A DNA stretch of 20,999 nucleotides from CAZGMN01 sp964526905 (lineage in GTDB: Bacteria; Acidobacteriota; Aminicenantia; Aminicenantales; Aminicenantaceae): the NCBI GenBank assembly GCA_964526905.1, contig CAZGMN010000026.1, forward strand, positions 1-20,999, read 5' to 3'. The position numbers and the translations under genes were made by a program. This document shows, piece by piece, positions 14,449-20,999 of the stretch (position 1 is the first letter of the stretch; each line of letters starts with the position of its first letter). The notes beneath the pieces are model-generated. The model was given only the letters and a program-made list of their open reading frames with translations. It was not told the origin of the DNA and did no database searches.

Positions 14449-15001
14449 GGAACAAAAAATTAAGGCCAGAGTCATGGATTCCCATAAAATAAAAAGAGTC
14501 CTCCATCGAATGACCACGGAAATCATCGAAAGAAACAGAAATTTAAAAAATTTGTTCATCGTCGGAATAAGGACGAGAGGAATCTATCTTGGAAAGAGAA
14601 TATCGAAGCTGATTAAAGAATTGGAAAAGGTTGATATCCCTGTTGGGGTTCTGGATATCACTCTCTATCGGGACGATTTCTCTCGCTTAGAAGCTCAGCA
14701 CATGGTTAAAAAGACAGAGATAAATTTTCCAGTTACCAAAAAAGACATCCTGCTTGTCGATGATGTTCTCTTCACCGGAAGGACAATACGGGCGGCCATG
14801 GACAGTCTGATTGACCTGGGACGGCCTCAGACGATTCAGCTTCTGGTCCTCGTCGACCGCGGCCACCGCGAGCTCCCAATCAGAGCTGACTACGTCGGCA
14901 AGTTCCTTCCGACATCAAAGCGGGAGCTCGTCCAGGTAAGGCTGAAAGAGGTTGACGGCAGCGAAGAGGTGCTGATCACCGAGCCAGCAAAGATAAAGTA
15001 G
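14447..15001 (+). CDS. pyrR: PyrR, pyrimidine operon regulator / uracil phosphoribosyltransferase
   Basis: A 184-residue protein of the type I phosphoribosyltransferase fold. In other bacteria PyrR binds pyr mRNA in response to UMP/UTP and also has uracil phosphoribosyltransferase activity. The PRPP-binding motif is clear: ILLVDDVLFTGRTIRAAMDS. The family also shows IVGIRTRGIYLGKRI near the start and LVDRGHRELPIRADYVGKF near the end. GAGGAG precedes the ATG by seven bases. pyrB follows after six bases and pyrC overlaps it, so PyrR very likely regulates its own operon. Confidence 0.95.
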   Translation: MEQKIKARVMDSHKIKRVLHRMTTEIIERNRNLKNLFIVGIRTRGIYLGKRISKLIKELEKVDIPVGVLDITLYRDDFSRLEAQHMVKKTEINFPVTKKDILLVDDVLFTGRTIRAAMDSLIDLGRPQTIQLLVLVDRGHRELPIRADYVGKFLPTSKRELVQVRLKEVDGSEEVLITEPAKIK

Positions 15002-15007
15002 GAGCGA

Positions 15008-15949
15008 ATGGTGACCTTTAAGCATAAACATTGTCTCGGCATCCAAGACTTGAGCCCGGCGGAGATTACGACCGTGCTGCAGACAGCGGAATCCTTTATT
15101 GAAATTTCCACCCGTGAAGTGAAGAAAGTTCCCACTCTGAGGGGAAAAACAATCATCAATCTCTTTTTTGAACCCAGCACTCGGACGAGGAGCTCTTTCG
15201 AGCTGGCAGCAAAAAGGCTGAGCGCAGATATTGTTAATTTCAACAACCAGGCGAGCAGTGTCATCAAAGGAGAGAGCTTTAAGGATACGATTTTAAACCT
15301 CGAAGCCATGAATCCAGATGCCCTGATCATCAGGCATCCCTCTTCCGGAGCTCCGCATTTTGCCACAACCTTCTGCCGATCACATATCATCAATGCCGGA
15401 GATGGAGCTCACGAACACCCGACACAGGCGCTTCTCGACGCCTTTACCATCAAACAGGAAAAAAAGAACTTCCAAGACCTGAAAGTCGTCATCGTCGGCG
15501 ATATCCTCCACAGTCGTGTGGCTCGCTCCAATATCTTTCTCCTGCGCAAGATGGGGTCAAGAGTCGTTTGCGTCGGCCCTCCATCCCTTCTTCCTTTAGA
15601 ATTCAGACAGTTCGGTGTGGAGATCGACTTTAACTTCGACCGAGCGATTGAAGGGGCCGAGGTAATCATGATGCTTAGAATCCAAATGGAGAGGCAGGAA
15701 AAAAATTACTTTCCCTCCATTCGGGAATACAGAAATCTCTACAGCTTGACAGAAAAGAGATTCAACAGAGCGAAAAAAAATGCGATTATCATGCATCCCG
15801 GCCCGATAAACAGAGGGGTTGAAATCTCAGCCGACCTGGCCGATTCAGCAAAATCCGTCATACTCAAACAGGTTGAAAACGGGATAGCCATCCGAATGGC
15901 TGTTCTCTACCTTTTGTTAGGAGGAAAAGAAGGTGAGGCTACTGATTAA
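15008..15949 (+). CDS. pyrB: Aspartate carbamoyltransferase catalytic subunit
   Basis: This enzyme joins carbamoyl phosphate and aspartate in the first committed step of pyrimidine synthesis. At 313 residues it has the usual size. The carbamoyl-phosphate site is FEPSTRTRSSFE, with the conserved Lys loop SVIKGESFKDT. Other active-site blocks are RHPSSGAPHF, HEHPTQALLDA, GDILHSRVARSN, MLRIQMERQ and HPGPINRGVEI. All expected catalytic residues appear present. No pyrI regulatory subunit gene lies next to it; the pyrC neighbour suggests the non-PyrI class, possibly assembled with dihydroorotase. GGAG near the pyrR stop serves as ribosome-binding site. Confidence 0.97.
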   Translation: MVTFKHKHCLGIQDLSPAEITTVLQTAESFIEISTREVKKVPTLRGKTIINLFFEPSTRTRSSFELAAKRLSADIVNFNNQASSVIKGESFKDTILNLEAMNPDALIIRHPSSGAPHFATTFCRSHIINAGDGAHEHPTQALLDAFTIKQEKKNFQDLKVVIVGDILHSRVARSNIFLLRKMGSRVVCVGPPSLLPLEFRQFGVEIDFNFDRAIEGAEVIMMLRIQMERQEKNYFPSIREYRNLYSLTEKRFNRAKKNAIIMHPGPINRGVEISADLADSAKSVILKQVENGIAIRMAVLYLLLGGKEGEATD

Positions 15950-17210
15950 GAACGGAAGAGTCATCGACCCCTCCTCAGGAACGGATGACACATTGGATAT
16001 TCTGCTGGAAAAGGGGAAAATTGTCGAAGTCAAGGCCAGAATTGAAAACAAGGAGGCAAAAATCATCGATGCCTCGAGGCTTGTTGTTGCTCCAGGCTTT
16101 ATCGATATGCATGTCCATCTCCGCGACCCGGGACAGGAAGAGAAAGAAACATTAGCAACAGGCTCCCGGGCTGCGGCCAAGGGAGGGTTTACCTCTATCG
16201 CCTGCATGCCAAACACCAATCCTGTGAATGATAATCGTGGAGTGACTGAATATATCCTCTCCGAGGCGAAAAAAAGGGCCGTGGTCAATGTTTTTCCCGT
16301 AGCCGCCATCACCAAAGGACTGAGGGGCGAGGAACTGACAGACATGGCTGATTTGGAAGAGGCCGGAGCTGTGGCCTTCTCGGATGACGGTCATCCCGTA
16401 GGAAACAGCCAGACCATGCGCCGGGCTCTGGAATATTCAAAGCTTCTCAACACTCTCATCATCGACCACTGCGAGGATAGAAGCCTGAGCGGCGAAGGAG
16501 TGATGAACGAAGGATATTACTCCTATCTTTTTGGCCTGAGAGGAATTCCTGATTCCTCGGAGGAGATAATGGTCGCCAGAGATATCCTTCTCGCTCAAAA
16601 GGCTGAGGCAAGAATCCATATTGCCCATCTCAGTGTTAAAGGTGCAGTTGACTTGGTCAAGGAGGCGAAGAAAAAGAAGGTCAAGGTCACAGCCGAAGTC
16701 ACTCCCCATCATCTCTTCCTGACCGACGCCTGCCTCGAAACTTATGATACGAATTTAAAGGTCAATCCCCCGCTCCGGAGCAAGGAGGATACGCAGGCTT
16801 TAATCCAGGCGATTAAGGAAGGAGTTGTCGATGTCTTCGCCACCGACCATGCTCCTCACACAGCCGACGAGAAGGATGTTGAATTTGACATCGCTCCTTT
16901 TGGCATTTGCGGCTTGGAGACCGCTGTCTCTCTCCTGCTCGACAAGCTTGTCAACAAGAATGTCATCTCCCTCCAACGGTTTATTCAAATGTCATCCACC
17001 ACTCCGGCTCTTCTCCTCGGGCTTGAAAACAAGGGCAAAATATGCCCTGGAGCAGACGCTGATTTAACCATCTTAAACCTCCACAAGGAGATTGTTGTTG
17101 ATGTCAAGGCCTTCAAATCCAAAAGCCGGAATAATCCTTTCCACGGCTGGAAGCTGAGGGGAGCTGCGGTCATGACCATTGTCGGAGGAAAAATCGTCTC
17201 CTCTTCTTAG
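15933..17210 (+). CDS. pyrC: Dihydroorotase (type I)
   Basis: A 425-residue zinc amidohydrolase that closes carbamoyl aspartate to dihydroorotate. Metal and substrate motifs are complete: HVHLRDPGQEEKET (two His of the metal site), IIDHCED, HIAHLSVKGA, TPHHLF and FATDHAPHT. At 425 residues it fits the longer type I class rather than the E. coli type II enzyme (about 348). The GTG start is supported by a strong TAGGAGG ribosome-binding site and overlaps the end of pyrB by 17 bases, so the two are coupled. All metal ligands seem intact, so it should be catalytically active. Confidence 0.96.
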   Translation: MRLLIKNGRVIDPSSGTDDTLDILLEKGKIVEVKARIENKEAKIIDASRLVVAPGFIDMHVHLRDPGQEEKETLATGSRAAAKGGFTSIACMPNTNPVNDNRGVTEYILSEAKKRAVVNVFPVAAITKGLRGEELTDMADLEEAGAVAFSDDGHPVGNSQTMRRALEYSKLLNTLIIDHCEDRSLSGEGVMNEGYYSYLFGLRGIPDSSEEIMVARDILLAQKAEARIHIAHLSVKGAVDLVKEAKKKKVKVTAEVTPHHLFLTDACLETYDTNLKVNPPLRSKEDTQALIQAIKEGVVDVFATDHAPHTADEKDVEFDIAPFGICGLETAVSLLLDKLVNKNVISLQRFIQMSSTTPALLLGLENKGKICPGADADLTILNLHKEIVVDVKAFKSKSRNNPFHGWKLRGAAVMTIVGGKIVSSS

Positions 17211-17230
17211 TCCACGAGGAATCGAGTGAA

Positions 17231-17989
17231 ATGTCATTCCTGATGAAAATTAAATTCAAACAGGTCGAAAAAAGGATCGGCTATAGCTTCAAAAACAGAA
17301 ACCTTCTCGCTCAAGCTCTAACCCACAGCTCCTATGCCTATGAAAACCAAAAAAATGTGGATGAAGATAACGAAACCATGGAATTCTTGGGAGACTCAGT
17401 TCTTGGTTTGGTTGTGGCTGACTACCTCTTCGCCGCCTACCCAAATTTAGCCGAGGGAGAGCTTTCCAAACTCAAGTCCACTGTCGCCAACACCTCATCC
17501 CTTTCATCCTTTGCCAAAAGAGTCAAGCTGGATAGGATCATCCTTCTTGGAAAAGGCGAGGAAAAAAGCGGAGGACGCAAGAAGAAGACAATCTTAGCCG
17601 CAGCCTTTGAAGCTCTGGTGGCAGCCATATATCTGGATGGCGGACTGGAGCAGACCAGAAGATTTCTTCAGGGTTATCTCCAACCTTTTCTGAGAAGAAT
17701 TAAAACCCGCAATTTCTTGATCAACAACTACAAGTCAGCCCTGCAAGAATATTTTCAAAAGGTGAACCTTCCTCCGCCTGTCTACAGGACGATCATGGTC
17801 TCAGGCCCTGACCATAAGAGAAGCTTCAAGGTCGAAGTCCTCATTGGAAATGAGCCCTTGGCCAGGGCAGAAGGCAACACCAAAAAAGACGCTCAGAAGA
17901 TGGCTGCCCAAAAAGCACTAAAGAAAATTCTGGGAAGGAAGATGAAAGCATTGACTTTTGATACCTTCCTTTTGAAAAAAAAGTCATGA
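17231..17989 (+). CDS. rnc: Ribonuclease III
   Basis: An endonuclease for double-stranded RNA that processes rRNA precursors and regulatory RNAs. At 252 residues it is slightly longer than usual. The catalytic signature NETMEFLGDSVLGLVVADYL is intact and the second acidic site lies in FEALVAAIYLDGG. A double-stranded RNA-binding domain follows (about 165-235; NYKSALQEYFQK, KKDAQKMAAQKALKKIL). A tail of about 17 residues beyond it ends in LLKKKS. The ATG at 17231 has a distant GAGG; ATG 17243 is an alternative. The stop overlaps the next start as ATGA. Confidence 0.96.
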   Translation: MSFLMKIKFKQVEKRIGYSFKNRNLLAQALTHSSYAYENQKNVDEDNETMEFLGDSVLGLVVADYLFAAYPNLAEGELSKLKSTVANTSSLSSFAKRVKLDRIILLGKGEEKSGGRKKKTILAAAFEALVAAIYLDGGLEQTRRFLQGYLQPFLRRIKTRNFLINNYKSALQEYFQKVNLPPPVYRTIMVSGPDHKRSFKVEVLIGNEPLARAEGNTKKDAQKMAAQKALKKILGRKMKALTFDTFLLKKKS

Positions 17990-18324
17990 TTGAATCTTAT
18001 TCTTTTGGTCGCATGGTCGTTGACGGCCAGACGTACACTTCCGACCTGATCATCTTTCCTGAAAAAATAAACAACTCCTGGTGGCGAAAATCCGGTCACA
18101 AGCTCTGTCTTGAAGACTTGGAGGATGTTTTCGAAGAAAAACCTGAGACTCTTATCATCGGCACCGGCTTTTACGGGCTGATGAAAGTTAACGAGGACGT
18201 CAAGAGCCACGCCCGGTCAAAGGGGATAATCCTCATCATCGAAAAAACAGAAAAAGCTGTTAAGAGTTTTAACGAAAGCGCCTCCAAAAAAAGGACGACA
18301 GGTGCTTTCCACCTGACCTGCTGA
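17986..18324 (+). CDS. Mth938-like domain protein (DUF498)
   Basis: A 112-residue protein of the MTH938/DUF498 family, whose eukaryotic relative NDUFAF3 helps assemble respiratory complex I. Features are FGRMVVDGQTYTSDLIIFPE near the N-terminus, WWRKSGHKL, then ETLIIGTGFYGLMKVNEDV and a GIILIIEKTEKAVKSFNES segment. The bacterial role is not established. It overlaps the rnc stop by four bases (ATGA) and is therefore co-translated with it. Confidence 0.85.
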   Translation: MIESYSFGRMVVDGQTYTSDLIIFPEKINNSWWRKSGHKLCLEDLEDVFEEKPETLIIGTGFYGLMKVNEDVKSHARSKGIILIIEKTEKAVKSFNESASKKRTTGAFHLTC

Positions 18325-18368
18325 GGATAGGGCTATATCTCCGAAAATGATTTCATAACCAGGCAAAA

Positions 18369-19016
18369 ATGGCTAAGTGTTCAAGATGTAAGAAAAGAGT
18401 GGGGAAACGCCACTGCGTGGCCCTGGGAGACTATCTCTGCAACCTCTGCTGCGGCTTGCTCAGAGAGAAAGAGATCAGCTGTCCTCAAAGCTGCTCTTTT
18501 CTTGAAAAACACAGGCCTTACCAAGAAAAAAGAATCATCGAAAGGAAGCATTCCTCCCCAAGAAAGATGTCGGCTGAGGAAGACATCTTGAGCGACGAGA
18601 GAATAGCCTGGCTTGCCTTTCATATCGAAGCACCCCTGAAAGGATATGGAGAAAAGGACAAATCCTTTAAAGATAGAGACGCGCTCTTGGCTTTGGAGTA
18701 TGCCCGAGAAAAAGTTGAAAAAGGAAAAAGCCTGCTCTACATGCCTGAAGAGAAGCGCCGGCCGAGGAACGAAGTCGGAGAAGCCATCTATCAGAATATC
18801 GAAAAATGCCGCTATGAGGGAAAAATCATCATCCCCGGAGCAACGAACACCTATAAGAGAGAGGAAAAAATCCGCTGCCTGGAACGGGTGATGCTCTCTG
18901 TCCGTTTCTTATCCAAACAAGACTTTGATGGCAGAAACTATATCGAGCAGCTTATCGGCCGTTTCTCAAAGATAGAAGGCTTAGCCCGCCAGAAGAAGCT
19001 TATAACCATCACCTGA
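18369..19016 (+). CDS. Conserved hypothetical protein with N-terminal Cys-rich (probable zinc-binding) domain
   Basis: A 215-residue protein. The first 42 residues hold nine possible metal ligands: C4, C7, H15, C16, C24, C27, C28, C38 and C42. They are arranged as CxxC, HC, CxxCC and CxxxC, which suggests one or two zinc sites. A charged linker is followed by a mainly helical domain (about 70-215) with conserved-looking pieces ERIAWLAFHIEAPL, LALEYAREKVEKGKSLLYMP and YIEQLIGRFSKI. I do not recognise a named family or function. The context with rnc could suggest an RNA-linked role, but that is only a guess. AGG lies upstream of the ATG. Confidence 0.75.
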   Translation: MAKCSRCKKRVGKRHCVALGDYLCNLCCGLLREKEISCPQSCSFLEKHRPYQEKRIIERKHSSPRKMSAEEDILSDERIAWLAFHIEAPLKGYGEKDKSFKDRDALLALEYAREKVEKGKSLLYMPEEKRRPRNEVGEAIYQNIEKCRYEGKIIIPGATNTYKREEKIRCLERVMLSVRFLSKQDFDGRNYIEQLIGRFSKIEGLARQKKLITIT

Positions 19017-19047
19017 TTTTCATCCTCTCCACAGCTTGGAAAGGCAG

Positions 19048-19076
19048 TTGACCAGGTTCTTTTAAATCTATAGAAT
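19048..19076 (+). promoter_or_regulatory. Promoter of the diguanylate cyclase gene
   Basis: TTGACC (19048-19053), exactly 17 bases, TAGAAT (19071-19076): five of six matches in each hexamer. Initiation near 19083 would give a leader of about 41 bases. GAGAGGT lies before the GTG start. Confidence 0.75.
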
Positions 19077-19123
19077 TGAATAAAAATACGTTATGACCCA
19101 TTTTTCAAAGAGAGGTCAAGTTT

Positions 19124-20047
19124 GTGAAAGTTCTTATTGCCGAGCCTGACATCTCCTACTGCCAGTCATTGGAGACTGATATCAAAGAGTGGGGGTATGA
19201 AGTCGTCTCTGCCCATGACAGCCAAAAAGCCTTAGAAACCATAGAAAAAAAAGATGTTCGTCTAGCGCTCATCGAGTGGAGCATTAACGGGACAAGCGCG
19301 CTCGACCTCTGCAATCAAATCCGCCAGCAAATCCAAGAGCAGAAAATTAAAGATATATACATTATCCTTCTGGCACCCAAGAGCGTGGAATTTGAAATCA
19401 TCAGAGGTCTTTCCGTCGGAGCCGATGATTATATTCTCAAGCCTTTTAACTTCATTCAGCTCAAAGTCCGCCTGCAGAATGCCGAGCGAACAATCAATCT
19501 TGAAGACAGTTGCATAAGCCTCTCCAGCTATGACTGGCTGACAAAGTTATGGAACAAAAATAAAATTGTGGAGATGCTGGAAGAGGAGCTCAATCGAGGC
19601 TGGAGGGAAAGCCAGCCCACTGGAGTCATTATGGTTGATATTGACAACTTCAAGAAAACCAATGACACCCATGGCCATTTCGTCGGGGATAAGGTCCTTG
19701 TTGAAGTGGCGTCACGCTTTAAAAAAAATCTGCGGTCTTATGATAAAGCAGGCCGCTACGGAGGCGATGAAATATTCGCTGTCTTCCCCAATACGGACTT
19801 GAATGAATTGAAGAAGATTGCCGAGCGGCTGCGCCATGTTATTATGGATAAACAAATAAAAACAGAAACGGCATCCGTTGCCGTTACCATAAGTTTAGGC
19901 GGAACTTGCTCAGATAATTTAGTTCGAGCCTCGGGAAGCAGCCTCATTCAATGCAGTGATAACGCTCTCTACCTGGCCAAGAAGCAGGGACGAAATCGCG
20001 CGGTCATTAGCGAATTCACTTCCCTGCCGGAAGACGGACAGCCATAA
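19124..20047 (+). CDS. Receiver-GGDEF diguanylate cyclase with Glu at the phosphoacceptor site
   Basis: A 307-residue response regulator that should make c-di-GMP from two GTP. The receiver domain covers about 1-120. The switch Lys is kept (DDYILKPF) and acidic residues E7 and D9 stand near the usual pair. The phosphoacceptor Asp is replaced by E51 (LALIEWSING), which may mimic phosphorylation. The GGDEF domain (about 135-300) has DIDNFKKTNDTHGH, the active site RYGGDEIFAVF (GGDEI, a minor variant) and a complete RSYD inhibitory site five residues before it. It should therefore be active and feedback-inhibited. It starts at GTG 19124, has its own promoter and ends before a gene on the opposite strand. 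PilZ receptors in the window are possible readers of its product. Confidence 0.92.
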   Translation: MKVLIAEPDISYCQSLETDIKEWGYEVVSAHDSQKALETIEKKDVRLALIEWSINGTSALDLCNQIRQQIQEQKIKDIYIILLAPKSVEFEIIRGLSVGADDYILKPFNFIQLKVRLQNAERTINLEDSCISLSSYDWLTKLWNKNKIVEMLEEELNRGWRESQPTGVIMVDIDNFKKTNDTHGHFVGDKVLVEVASRFKKNLRSYDKAGRYGGDEIFAVFPNTDLNELKKIAERLRHVIMDKQIKTETASVAVTISLGGTCSDNLVRASGSSLIQCSDNALYLAKKQGRNRAVISEFTSLPEDGQP

Positions 20048-20136
20048 GAATCAATCAATATCAAGTCGCATTTGATTTGAAAATCCGCAGCTATTGATTA
20101 AAAAAGCAGAAAGACAAGAATAACAAGAATAAAAGG

Positions 20137-20999
20137 TCAGTTTTTCTTTAAGCTTTCGACCAGCATTCCAAAATATCTGACTCCAATCTCTTCCAGGCCC
20201 TCCTTGATTCTCATCACTCCACAGAGATAATTCTTAACTCGGGCCAAATAGATGTTGTGATAGTAGCGATCCTTAAGACGGTAGCCCCCGGCAACTTCCC
20301 GGATCTCAGCCTTATTCCTTGTTTCGAGATACTCGGCTAACATCTTTTGAGCATCCTCTTCATCTTTCCCTTCGGCGAGGAAACAATCAAAATCAATTCC
20401 TTTGAGCTGATAGTTAGCTGTGTAGCCATCGTGCAAAAAACTGTAGCCCAAGAAATCCCGCAGGATAAACTTCTCGCTGTTTGGAATAAGTCCTTCTTTG
20501 GGGAAGAATCTGAGCAAATGAGGAAGATGGCCTTTATCTTTGATTCTCTCCACAATCCTTTGAGAAAAAAGTTTAAGAACTTTTGAAGATTCTTCTCCAC
20601 AATCAAAACAGAGAAGTTTGGCGTAATACTTCCCGGCAATAAAATTCAGAGTCCCTTCTTCCAGATACCCCTGGTTGCCAATGGAAATGAATTTATTGTC
20701 AGGAAACCGTTCAGCGCTGTAAATCCCAAAAGCATTTTTTTCATCTCCCATATCATAAATTTCTATGGTGAGGGAGCGATTCTCATCTCCTTTCTTATAC
20801 TGGCCGACAATCAACTCCTTAAAATCATAGGCCAGATAAATATCCGCCGCACCGTCAATATATTCGAAGAGGGTCGGAGGGAGATAACTCATCGGCGCCT
20901 CTGTAAATTTCCACAATTCAACCTCAGGCAAAAGATAACGGAGGGAGGAAACATCTTTCTTTTCTAAAAAGAGGCCTTTGACCTTCGAAAAAGGAAGAG
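20137..20999 (-). CDS. DUF6599-family protein (5' end beyond right edge)
   Basis: The minus-strand frame is open from the stop at 20137 to the window edge, and reads upstream of the TTG at 20931 as KKDVSSLRYLLPEVELWKFT. That TTG has no ribosome-binding site, so the real start, probably with a signal peptide, lies outside. Visible family features are PPTLFEYIDGAADIYLAYDF, IEIYDMGDEKNAFGIYSAER, GYLEEGTLNFIAGKYYAKLL and FLGYSFLHDGYTANYQL. DUF6599 proteins are uncharacterised and usually exported; this matches a lipoprotein or periplasmic protein but cannot be confirmed here. Confidence 0.75.
   Translation of the reverse strand, partial: LPFSKVKGLFLEKKDVSSLRYLLPEVELWKFTEAPMSYLPPTLFEYIDGAADIYLAYDFKELIVGQYKKGDENRSLTIEIYDMGDEKNAFGIYSAERFPDNKFISIGNQGYLEEGTLNFIAGKYYAKLLCFDCGEESSKVLKLFSQRIVERIKDKGHLPHLLRFFPKEGLIPNSEKFILRDFLGYSFLHDGYTANYQLKGIDFDCFLAEGKDEEDAQKMLAEYLETRNKAEIREVAGGYRLKDRYYHNIYLARVKNYLCGVMRIKEGLEEIGVRYFGMLVESLKKN

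Noticed and set aside
20053..20099. An 8-base inverted repeat AATCAATA / TATTGATT between the cyclase and DUF6599 genes
   Set aside because: The stem is AT-only with a 31-base loop and no T-run on either strand after it, so it does not make a convincing terminator.
20137..20931. Treating TTG 20931 as the start of the DUF6599 gene
   Set aside because: The frame stays open to the window edge with a plausible continuing protein and no ribosome-binding site at 20931.

Overview
This window looks like ordinary core chromosome from a Gram-negative (two-membrane) bacterium of moderate GC content. An apolipoprotein N-acyltransferase, an outer-membrane barrel protein ending in Phe, and cyclic-di-GMP genes support this. 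The prolyl-tRNA synthetase is of the archaeal/eukaryotic-like type. Together with DUF1844 and DUF6599 proteins and a deoxyhypusine-synthase-like protein, it suggests a poorly cultured lineage such as Aminicenantes/Acidobacteriota or a related deep-branching phylum. That placement is a low-confidence inference. I found no tRNA, rRNA, CRISPR array, insertion sequence or prophage.

Layout. Positions 1-755 (minus) hold the 5' part of proS, with a near-perfect sigma70 promoter at 785-813. Positions 1209-2891 (plus) are a small regulatory cluster: a PilZ-like protein that has lost the c-di-GMP motifs, a LuxR/NarL-type regulator whose receiver domain has lost its phosphorylation residues, and an intact PilZ protein. 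coaE (3012-3674) converges on and slightly overlaps a deoxyhypusine-synthase-like gene (3654-4613, minus), which follows an HU/IHF-type gene (4673-4948, minus). From 5056 to 10454 a tightly packed plus-strand run encodes NfeD protease, slipin, a SPOR protein, Lnt and release factor 2. The release factor gene needs a programmed +1 frameshift at 9386. An outer-membrane protein of unknown function (10821-12098) and mazG (12106-12933, minus) follow.

Positions 13059-18324 (plus) hold DUF1844, ribF, pyrR-pyrB-pyrC, rnc and an Mth938-domain gene, all closely spaced. A Cys-rich putative zinc protein (18369-19016) and a receiver-GGDEF diguanylate cyclase (19124-20047, own promoter) come next. A DUF6599 gene (minus) runs off the right edge.

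How the genes fit together. pyrR/pyrB/pyrC form a pyrimidine-synthesis unit. nfeD/slipin/SPOR/lnt is an envelope-maintenance unit. The diguanylate cyclase makes c-di-GMP, which the intact PilZ protein could read. The most interesting signals are: promoters placed so close to start codons that the mRNAs should be leaderless or nearly so; a cluster of regulators with degraded input domains; an HU protein lacking the DNA-intercalating proline; and the prfB frameshift signal. I do not see convincing evidence for a wholly new defence or mobile system.
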